A DNA stretch of 29,466 bases from Nocardioidaceae bacterium (GTDB taxonomy: Bacteria; Actinomycetota; Actinomycetes; Propionibacteriales; Nocardioidaceae): positions 1-29,466 of the forward strand of contig JACCZI010000073.1 of the NCBI GenBank assembly GCA_013696015.1, written 5' to 3'. The notes under the pieces are model-generated. The model saw only the letters and a program-made list of their open reading frames with translations. It was not told the DNA's origin and ran no database searches. Below, piece by piece: positions 7,829 through 13,732 of the stretch (position 1 is its first letter; each line of letters starts with the position of its first letter). Both the position numbers and the translations under genes were made by a program.

Positions 7829-8578
7829 TCATGCTGGTCGCCCTGGTGGAGCTCGCCGCCGCAATGTCTCGACGCACTGCAGTCCCAGCCAGCGCAGGGC
7901 CGCGTCGGTCAGGTCGTGCGCGGCCGCCCGGGCTTCGGTGGCACGCGCGGCCGCCTGCGCTGCGATGCGAACCGGATCGCCTTCGTGCTCGAGCACGAAG
8001 TCGGCTGCGCTGTCGAGCCACAGCCCCAGCTCGCGCGGTGTCGTCTCCGGGTGGAACTGCCAGGCCAGCGCGCGGGCGCGTTCGCCCTCGTACGCGAATC
8101 CCTGACAACACCCCGAGGAGCGGCCGAGCACCCGTACGCCTGGCGGCGGCGTGAACGCGTCGGAGTGAAACTGGAGCCACGGACCAGGCGGGCACAGGAC
8201 GGGGTCGTCGGTGTCGACCTCGAACCAGCCCACCTCGGCGCGGGGCGCGGTCATCACCTGACCGCCGAGGGCCAGCGCGAGCAGCTGGGCGCCGTAACAG
8301 ATCCCGAGGACCGGCACGCCACCATCGAGCCTGGCGCGCACCAGCTCGGACTCGGCGGCGACCACACCGGCCTGCGCCGGGTCGTGCGCCGAGCGAGCGG
8401 AACCGAGGAGATACAGCAGGTCGGCTGGCCCACCAGAGTCGCGGTCAGGCAGGTCGTCGCGATCCACCGGCACGAGCGTTGCTCCGACCTGGGCCAACCG
8501 TTCGCCGACGAAGCCGGGATCGTCGTCGCCCTTGTCCCCCACGACCAACACACGCACCCGCCCATCCTGCCCGACCAC
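7829..8578 (-). CDS. Class I glutamine amidotransferase-like protein
   Basis: 249 residues with the complete GATase1 triad: Cys94 in GICYGAQ, His176 and Glu178 in QFHPET. Only the glutaminase-type domain is present, with a C-terminal helical extension of about 50 residues, so this is a stand-alone GMP-synthase-like GATase1 rather than a fused synthase. Stand-alone members hydrolyse gamma-glutamyl bonds or feed ammonia to a partner; neither substrate nor partner can be read here. An in-frame stop lies just upstream of 8578, so the start is GTG 8578 or GTG 8557 (VRVLVVGDK). The second has AGGA about 8-11 bases upstream and starts directly at the first beta-strand. A hairpin-forming sequence covers the 8578 start. 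It is likely co-transcribed with the methyltransferase downstream. Confidence 0.88.
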   Translation of the reverse strand: MVGQDGRVRVLVVGDKGDDDPGFVGERLAQVGATLVPVDRDDLPDRDSGGPADLLYLLGSARSAHDPAQAGVVAAESELVRARLDGGVPVLGICYGAQLLALALGGQVMTAPRAEVGWFEVDTDDPVLCPPGPWLQFHSDAFTPPPGVRVLGRSSGCCQGFAYEGERARALAWQFHPETTPRELGLWLDSAADFVLEHEGDPVRIAAQAAARATEARAAAHDLTDAALRWLGLQCVETLRRRAPPGRPA

Positions 8579-8609
8579 CCGACATCCGATATGTCACGAG
8601 CGTGTCGGG
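8578..8609. repeat. Nested inverted repeats in the GATase/holin-like divergent region
   Basis: CCCGACA (8578-8584) pairs with TGTCGGG (8603-8609) across 18 bases. Inside it GACAT-CCGAT-ATGTC (8581-8595) forms a second, competing palindrome. The structure starts at the GATase start codon and lies in the 119-base divergent intergenic region, so it could be an operator or a leader structure. Confidence 0.35.
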
Positions 8610-8697
8610 ATGGGCGAGCAGCGCGCTGGTGTCCATCGGGCCCCCCTGACACAGCCTCCTGCGGATCCGCCGGCGACGCGCGTGCCAGCATGGGGTC

Positions 8698-9072
8698 ATG
8701 TACCGGATCTTCACCGCGATCCTGGTCAACGCCGCTGCTCTTGCCGTGGCGTCGTGGCTGTTCGCCGGCATCCGGATCGGCGGCGCTGACACCAGCGACC
8801 GACTGGTGACGCTGCTGGCCGTAGCCCTGATCTTCGGGCTCGTGAACGCCCTGGTCGCACCGATCATCAAGACGCTCGCGCTGCCCTTCATCATCCTCAC
8901 GCTCGGCATGCTGCTGGTAGTCATCAACGCACTGATGCTCCTGCTCGTGGCAGCCATCGCGGACGGCGTCGACGTGGCGTTCCGCGTCGACGGCTTCTGG
9001 TCCGCGGTGGGTGGCGCGCTGGTGATCTCAGTCGTCAGCTGGGCGCTCGGGCTCGCCTTCGACAACGACTGA
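8698..9072 (+). CDS. Small phage-holin-4-type (YvlD-like) membrane protein
   Basis: 124 residues with four hydrophobic helices (about 4-24, 35-60, 60-88 and 100-120) and short loops. FGLVNALVAPIIKTLALPF followed by ILTLGMLLVVINALMLLLVA is the recognisable core of this family, annotated as phage holin family 4. Despite the name it occurs as an ordinary chromosomal membrane protein in many bacteria and is linked to envelope stress in some. No lysis or phage genes are adjacent, so I do not call a prophage. ATG 8698 is preceded by CAGCAT 6 bases upstream (8686-8691), a weak leaderless-type -10, and by GGGG that could act as a ribosome site. An imperfect hairpin terminator follows. Confidence 0.85.
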   Translation: MYRIFTAILVNAAALAVASWLFAGIRIGGADTSDRLVTLLAVALIFGLVNALVAPIIKTLALPFIILTLGMLLVVINALMLLLVAAIADGVDVAFRVDGFWSAVGGALVISVVSWALGLAFDND

Positions 9073-9080
9073 CCGACGCA

Positions 9081-9118
9081 GCCAGCCCCGCCGCCCGAGG
9101 GTCGACGGGGCGGCTGGC
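9081..9118 (+). terminator. Imperfect GC-rich hairpin terminator after the holin-like gene
   Basis: GCCAGCC (9081-9087) pairs with GGCTGGC (9112-9118), and further partial C/G pairing continues inward with bulges. It begins 9 bases after the stop and has no U-tract, which is usual in high-GC actinobacteria. Confidence 0.45.
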
Positions 9119-9142
9119 CTGGTGCGTCGCCAAGGGACGCCC

Positions 9143-9148
9143 TACGGT
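9143..9148 (+). promoter_or_regulatory. -10 box (TACGGT) of a likely leaderless promoter
   Basis: TACGGT is followed by 7 bases and the GTG start at 9156. No Shine-Dalgarno sequence lies in between, so the transcript probably begins at the start codon. Confidence 0.5.
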
Positions 9149-9155
9149 CGGTGGC

Positions 9156-10025
9156 GTGGCTCGGATGGCGACGATCGCGGCGCGGGCAGAGCAGCTGCTC
9201 GACACCAGCGTGGTGGCGACGACGCCCGTGCCCGGTGGCAGCCTGTGCACCGCGACCCGGTTGCGGCTCAGTGACGGACGCAGCGCGCTGATGAAGACGC
9301 GACCCCAGGCCCCGCCGGGATTTTTTGCCACCGAGGCGGCGGGCCTGCGCTGGCTCGCCGAAGCGCAAGGGGCTGCAGTCCCGCAGGTGCACGCGGTTGA
9401 CGACGAGTGCATCATTCTCGCCTGGGTCGAGGCGGGCCGGCCCACCGTCGAGGCCGCAGAGCGGCTCGGCCGCGGGCTCGCCGCCACCCACGCTGCGGGC
9501 GCCGACAGCTTTGGCGCGCCGCATGACGGTTTCATCGGCGGCGTTCCCCTCGTCAACCGCCCGGCGCCTACCTGGGCGGAGTTCTACGCCACCCGCAGGG
9601 TGCTGCCGTACCTCAGGTTCGCTTCCGACCGTGGCCAGCTGGGCGAGGAGGACGCCGCCGACATCGAGAAGCTGCTCGACCGCATCGATGCCGTCAGCGG
9701 CCCCCCCGAACCGCCCGCGCGACTCCACGGCGACCTGTGGTCGGGCAACGTCGTGTGGGGGTCCGACGGCCAGGCGCACCTCGTCGATCCGGCGGCCCAC
9801 GGCGGCCACCGGGAGAGCGACCTCGCCACCCTCGCGCTGTTCGGGTCATCACACCTGCTGCGGATCCTCGAGTCATACGACGAAGCCGCCCCGCTGGCGG
9901 AAGGCTGGGAGTCACGGGTGCCGTTGCACCAGCTGCATGCGCTGCTGGTGCACGCGGTGGTGCGCGGCGGCAGCTACGGTGGTCGCGCCGGTGCCGCGGC
10001 ACGCGCGGTTCTGGACAGCGCCTGA
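9156..10025 (+). CDS. Fructosamine kinase-family protein (FN3K-like)
   Basis: 289 residues of the aminoglycoside-phosphotransferase-like kinase fold. ALMKTRP (about 45-50) carries the nucleotide-binding lysine, and EAAGLRWLAE holds the partner glutamate of the alpha-C helix. The catalytic loop is RLHGDLWSGNVV (Asp and Asn), and HLVDPAAHGGHRESDLA supplies the DPA-type metal-binding aspartate. This HGDLWSGN...DPA pattern is characteristic of fructosamine/ketosamine kinases, which phosphorylate sugar-protein glycation adducts so that they fall apart. GTG 9156 is preferred over ATG 9165 because a -10 box sits 7 bases before it. It appears to be a single-gene unit between the holin-like gene and mprA. 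Bacterial members may have other sugar-amine substrates. Confidence 0.9.
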   Translation: MARMATIAARAEQLLDTSVVATTPVPGGSLCTATRLRLSDGRSALMKTRPQAPPGFFATEAAGLRWLAEAQGAAVPQVHAVDDECIILAWVEAGRPTVEAAERLGRGLAATHAAGADSFGAPHDGFIGGVPLVNRPAPTWAEFYATRRVLPYLRFASDRGQLGEEDAADIEKLLDRIDAVSGPPEPPARLHGDLWSGNVVWGSDGQAHLVDPAAHGGHRESDLATLALFGSSHLLRILESYDEAAPLAEGWESRVPLHQLHALLVHAVVRGGSYGGRAGAAARAVLDSA

Positions 10026-10085
10026 GGTCAGGGCCGCCACGACGGGGCGCGCCCTGCCCCACCGCGAGACCGAGCTGAGCGCCGT

Positions 10086-10104
10086 ACCTCAGCCGCGTCT
10101 CAGG
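10086..10104 (+). promoter_or_regulatory. MprA-box-like direct repeat upstream of mprA
   Basis: ACCTCAGC-CGC-GTCTCAGG: two 8-bp direct repeats separated by 3 bases. This is the architecture I recall for the mycobacterial MprA box (two loosely conserved 8-bp repeats with a 3-bp spacer). A -10-like CACTCT begins 9 bases after the box (10114-10119). The arrangement suggests autoregulation, with the box occupying the -35 position. Confidence 0.65.
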
Positions 10105-10126
10105 CGCTGGTGGCACTCTTGAGCCT

Positions 10127-10825
10127 ATGCCCGAGCGCAGGCGAATCCTCGTGGTCGACGACGACCGTGCCGTGCGCGACTCGTTGCGCCGGTCTCTGGA
10201 GTTCAACGGGTACACGGTCGACGTCGCGGCCGACGGTGCGGAGGCGCTGGCACGGGTCCCGCTGATCGGTCCCGACGCGATCGTGATGGACGTGATGATG
10301 CCCCGCCTGGACGGCCTCGAAGCCACCAAGGCGTTGCGCAGCGCGGGCAACGACGTGCCGATCCTGGTGCTCACGGCCCGGGACGCCGTGCGCGAGCGGG
10401 TGGACGGCCTCGACGCCGGCGCCGACGACTACCTCACCAAGCCGTTCGCCCTCGAGGAGATGCTGGCGCGGCTGCGCGCACTGCTGCGCCGGGCCGCCCG
10501 CAGCGCCGAAGACGAGCAGACGCTGCTGGGGTTCGTTGACCTCACCCTCGACACCGCGACTCGGGAGGTGCGCCGCGGTGAGCGGGCGGTGTCGCTGACG
10601 CGTACCGAGTTCGCGCTGCTCGAGCTGTTCATGCGGCGTCCCCGCCGGGTGCTCGAGCGGTCCTTCATCCTGGAGGAGGTCTGGGGCTTCGACTTCCCGA
10701 CCACCGCGAACTCGCTCGAGGTCTACGTCGGGTACGTCCGCCGCAAGATCGAGCAGGACGGTGAACCGCGGTTGCTGCACACGGTGCGCGGCGTCGGGTA
10801 CGTGCTGCGGGAGACCGCCCCGTGA
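10127..10825 (+). CDS. mprA: OmpR-family response regulator, MprA type
   Basis: 232-residue two-component DNA-binding regulator. The receiver domain (about 6-118) has the acidic pair in LVVDDD, phospho-acceptor Asp55 in IVMDVMMP, the switch threonine in VLTARD and Lys105 in YLTKPF. The winged-helix effector domain (about 140-230) contains LTRTEFALLELFM, RVLERSFILEEVWG and the wing segment HTVRGVGYVLR. MprA belongs to the MprAB envelope-stress system, which in mycobacteria controls pepD and stress sigma factors. Its stop overlaps the kinase start (GTGA), so the pair is translationally coupled. No clear ribosome site precedes the ATG, and the promoter carries a direct-repeat box. Calling it MprA rather than another OmpR-type regulator rests on order (kinase then HtrA protease) and on the box. 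Confidence 0.92.
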   Translation: MPERRRILVVDDDRAVRDSLRRSLEFNGYTVDVAADGAEALARVPLIGPDAIVMDVMMPRLDGLEATKALRSAGNDVPILVLTARDAVRERVDGLDAGADDYLTKPFALEEMLARLRALLRRAARSAEDEQTLLGFVDLTLDTATREVRRGERAVSLTRTEFALLELFMRRPRRVLERSFILEEVWGFDFPTTANSLEVYVGYVRRKIEQDGEPRLLHTVRGVGYVLRETAP

Positions 10826-12249
10826 GGTGGCGCGAGCAGGTCTCCGCGCGTATCTCGCTCGCCTCCCGGGTGACGGTGCTGGCCACGCTGGCGGTTGGGC
10901 TGACCCTGGCGGTCGTGAGCGGCGCCGTCTACTTCATGGTCCGGATGCAGCTCGTCGACTCCCTCGACGAGTCGCTGCTGCGCCGGGCGTACGCCGCGGC
11001 CGACGCCGGCTTCGCCGACAGCGGTGTCGTGGGAACGATCCCGCCGGCGACGTTCGCCGCCGCGGACATCAAGCTCGCTGTCGTACGCGCAGACATGGTC
11101 GAGTCGACGCCCGACGGCAACGCAGCCCGACCGTACGTCGGTGCACGGGAGATGGGCGTCGCCGGAGGGGATCTGGGGCACTCCATCCGCACCGTCGATA
11201 TTGCAGGGACCGACTTCCGGGTGGTCGCGGTGGGCGCCGGTCCCGGAACGGCGCTGGTCGTGGCCCAGTCGCTGCAGCCGACCCACGCGGTGCTGGACCG
11301 GCTCGGCGTCTTGTTCTGGGTCGTCGGCATCGGGGGCATGCTGGTCGCCGGGGCCGCGGGCTGGGTGGTTGCCACAAACAGCCTGCGTCCGATCCGCAAG
11401 CTGACCGGGGCGGTGGAACAGGTCGCGCGCACTCAGCAGCTCACGCCGATCGAGGTGACCGGTGACGACAAGCTGGCCCGGCTGACGGTCGCGTTCAACT
11501 CGATGCTGATCGCGCTCGACGCCTCCCAAAACCGCCAGCGACAGCTGGTGGCCGATGCCGGTCACGAGCTACGAACTCCGTTGACCAGCCTGCGCACCAA
11601 CATCGAGCTGCTCACTCAGAGCGAGGGCGGCAGCGGGTTGTCCCCGCAGGCCCGCGGCGAGCTGCTCGCCGACGCCCACGCCCAGGTGGAGGAGCTCTCG
11701 ACCCTGGTGGGTGACCTGGTGGAGCTGGCGCGTGACGAGCCCCTCACCCGCACGCCGGAGCCGACCGACCTGGCGCAGCTGGTCGCCGGTGGCGTCGAGC
11801 GGGTACGCCGGAGGGCTCCCGGGATCGACTTCGACGTCGAGGTGGAGCCGTGGCTCGTGGTGGGTGAGGCACAGCTGCTGGAGCGCGCCGTCACCAACCT
11901 GCTCGACAACGCCGCGAAGTGGAGCCCGCCGCTCGGCACCGTCTCCGTGCGGCTGCGGGCCGGGGATCTCACCGTGGCCGACTCCGGTCCGGGCATCAGC
12001 GAGCAGGACCTGCCCCATGTGTTCGAGCGCTTCTACCGCTCCAGCGAGGCTCGGATGCTGCCGGGGTCTGGACTCGGGCTGGCGATCGTGCAGCAGACGG
12101 CGCGGCGCCACGGCGGTACGGTCACCGCCGGACGAGCCCCGAACGGCGGCGCGATGTTCACGCTGCGGCTGCCCGGTGAACCGCTGGCGGCCGCGCCGGT
12201 GGCGCCATCGCCCGAAGCGCCGGTGGCCCCATCCCCCGAACGGGTCTGA
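10822..12249 (+). CDS. mprB: Membrane sensor histidine kinase, MprB type
   Basis: 475 residues. Two membrane helices (about 17-39 and 163-184) flank an extracytoplasmic sensor domain of about 120 residues. A HAMP linker follows (about 184-240). The H-box DAGHELRTPLTSLRTN carries phospho-acceptor His248, the N-box is AVTNLLDNAAKWS, G1 is DSGPGIS, the F-box is FERFYRS and G2 is GSGLGLAIV. Start GTG 10822 overlaps the mprA stop. The last residues are a duplicated 8-residue tail (APVAPSPE twice) that appears to lie beyond the kinase fold. In mycobacteria MprB senses envelope damage and interacts with extracytoplasmic protein folding state; the same order here with pepD supports that role. Confidence 0.92.
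   Translation: MRWREQVSARISLASRVTVLATLAVGLTLAVVSGAVYFMVRMQLVDSLDESLLRRAYAAADAGFADSGVVGTIPPATFAAADIKLAVVRADMVESTPDGNAARPYVGAREMGVAGGDLGHSIRTVDIAGTDFRVVAVGAGPGTALVVAQSLQPTHAVLDRLGVLFWVVGIGGMLVAGAAGWVVATNSLRPIRKLTGAVEQVARTQQLTPIEVTGDDKLARLTVAFNSMLIALDASQNRQRQLVADAGHELRTPLTSLRTNIELLTQSEGGSGLSPQARGELLADAHAQVEELSTLVGDLVELARDEPLTRTPEPTDLAQLVAGGVERVRRRAPGIDFDVEVEPWLVVGEAQLLERAVTNLLDNAAKWSPPLGTVSVRLRAGDLTVADSGPGISEQDLPHVFERFYRSSEARMLPGSGLGLAIVQQTARRHGGTVTAGRAPNGGAMFTLRLPGEPLAAAPVAPSPEAPVAPSPERV
12193..12240 (+). repeat. 24-bp tandem duplication at the 3' end of mprB
   Basis: Units 12193-12216 and 12217-12240 differ at only two bases and both encode APVAPSPE. The repeat extends the kinase C-terminus by a proline-rich tail. 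Confidence 0.85.
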
Positions 12250-12311
12250 GGGCTCAGCACTCGCGAATCGTCCCCAGGTTCAGCGCCAAGTCTTGGCCTG
12301 CTCACAAGGGC

Positions 12312-12330
12312 GTCTCAGCGGCGTCTCAGA
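12312..12330 (+). promoter_or_regulatory. MprA-box-like direct repeat upstream of pepD
   Basis: GTCTCAGC-GGC-GTCTCAGA: two 8-bp direct repeats with a 3-bp spacer, nearly perfect. A -10-like GACAGT begins 9 bases after the box (12340-12345) and lies 6 bases before the ATG, so a leaderless mRNA is possible. Box-to-hexamer spacing is the same as at mprA. Confidence 0.7.
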
Positions 12331-12351
12331 GTGAGCCGAGACAGTGGGTGC

Positions 12352-13593
12352 ATGACCACGACTCCCGACCCGGCCGGCACCACGCACGTCTATGAGCCCA
12401 CGGCGCCGCTGCCTGCGGCGGCGTACGGCTCTTGGTCCGGGACCGGCGCGCCACCGCCGCCGGTCCCGCCGCAATCCAGCCCACCGCGACGAGCCGCGAC
12501 CTTGGTTGTCGCCGCGGTGCTCGCAGGAGCGCTTGCGGGCGTCGGTGGTGCCGCCGGATACGACGCGGTCACCGCCCCCGACCCGGTGTCCACCGATGGC
12601 ACTAGTGCACTGAACGCACCGGTCGCCAGCGCCGACACCGTAGCGGCGCCTCGCGGCAGCGTGCAGGAGGTGGCGCAGACAGTGCGCCCCTCGGTGGTGC
12701 AGATCAACGTCAACGGGTCGCAGGGGGGCGGCAGCGGCACCGGGATCATCCTCAGTTCCGACGGTCAGATCCTCACCAACAACCATGTGGTCGAAACCGC
12801 AGCGGACGGCGGCTCGATCACCGTCCTCTTCGACGACGGCACGACAGCCGACGCCACCATCGTGGGCCGCGACCCGCTCACCGACGTCGCCGTCATCCAG
12901 GCCGAGGGGGTCTCGGGTCTCGCCTCGGCGACACTGGGCGTGTCGTCAGAGCTGGCCGTGGGGCAGCAGGTGGTCGCGATCGGTTCTCCGTTCGGGCTCG
13001 AGAGCACCGTCACCAGCGGCATCGTGAGCGCGTTGAACCGCCCGGTGTCCGCTGGCTCGTCGGGAAGTGCCGGCAGTGCGATCTTCCCGGGCATCCAGAC
13101 CGACGCCGCCATCAACCCGGGTAACTCCGGCGGTCCCCTCGTCGACGTGAGCGGACAGGTCATCGGCATCAACACCGCGATCCGGACCGCGTCGAGCGGT
13201 GTCAGCGACGCCGGCGGTTCGATCGGCTTGGGCTTTGCCATTCCCATCGACCTGGCTCGAGCGATCGCCGAGCAGATCGCTGACGGCGAGGAGCCCACCC
13301 ATGCTCGCATCGGGGTCTCTGTCTCCGACGCCGTCGACCCCGACGGGCTCACCACTCTGGGCGCTCGAGTCGGCGACATCACCGACGGCAGTGCGGGTGA
13401 AGAGGCCGGCCTGCAAAGCGGCGACGTGATCATCCGGGTCGACGACACGCTGGTCAGCGGCGGCGACGGCCTCGTCGCAGCCATCCGCGGCTACCGCCCG
13501 GGCGATGCGGTCACGCTGACGTACGAACGGGACGGCGAGACCGCACAGGCCGACGTGACCCTCGACAGCGATGGCGGGACGCCAGCGTCCTGA
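12352..13593 (+). CDS. pepD: HtrA/DegP-like membrane-anchored serine protease, PepD type
   Basis: 413 residues: a proline-rich cytoplasmic N-tail (1-45), one membrane helix (about 47-69), a trypsin-like protease domain (about 105-305) and one PDZ domain (about 315-400). The catalytic triad is His145 (LTNNHVVE), Asp178 (DPLTDVAVIQ) and Ser259 (NPGNSGGPL). The PDZ carries the usual GLQSGDVIIRVDD segment. The active part faces outside the membrane and degrades or refolds damaged envelope proteins. ATG 12352 is chosen over an in-frame ATG at 12331, because that upstream start sits just after the MprA-type box and would include the promoter. It follows mprAB after about 100 bases and has its own box, so it is probably transcribed both with mprAB and alone. 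Confidence 0.93.
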   Translation: MTTTPDPAGTTHVYEPTAPLPAAAYGSWSGTGAPPPPVPPQSSPPRRAATLVVAAVLAGALAGVGGAAGYDAVTAPDPVSTDGTSALNAPVASADTVAAPRGSVQEVAQTVRPSVVQINVNGSQGGGSGTGIILSSDGQILTNNHVVETAADGGSITVLFDDGTTADATIVGRDPLTDVAVIQAEGVSGLASATLGVSSELAVGQQVVAIGSPFGLESTVTSGIVSALNRPVSAGSSGSAGSAIFPGIQTDAAINPGNSGGPLVDVSGQVIGINTAIRTASSGVSDAGGSIGLGFAIPIDLARAIAEQIADGEEPTHARIGVSVSDAVDPDGLTTLGARVGDITDGSAGEEAGLQSGDVIIRVDDTLVSGGDGLVAAIRGYRPGDAVTLTYERDGETAQADVTLDSDGGTPAS

Positions 13594-13632
13594 GCACCGG
13601 CAACGAGCTGTCCAGCAGAACGACACCCGAGT

Positions 13633-13709
13633 GGCTACTTCCCATGGCTGAGGTGCACTTCGAACAGGTTCCACCCCATTGGGAGTGCCCCTATCCCATG
13701 TGAACATGG
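13633..13709 (-). repeat. 77-bp structured intergenic repeat, copy B
   Basis: Its reverse complement aligns without gaps to 3078-3154 (65 of 77 identical). The CCATGTTCACATGG hairpin is kept. The long second stem has decayed: in the RNA of this strand two of the changes give G-U wobbles, while others break pairs. It lies between the convergent ends of pepD (13593) and the PhzE-like gene (13733), where it could end transcripts from either side. Confidence 0.85.
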
Positions 13710-13732
13710 TGTCGAACCAGACTCCCGAGCGC

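Noticed and set aside
8698..9072. Prophage signal from the holin-like gene
   Set aside because: The family name is historical; no lysin, integrase, terminase, capsid or att-like repeats are nearby.
8445..9809. Minus-strand open frame across the holin-like and FN3K-like genes, with a possible small ORF start at 8628
   Set aside because: Both plus-strand genes have clear family motifs; the small frame near 8628 runs out of frame into the GATase gene as Gly/Arg-rich sequence, so it is not counted despite a G-rich stretch upstream.
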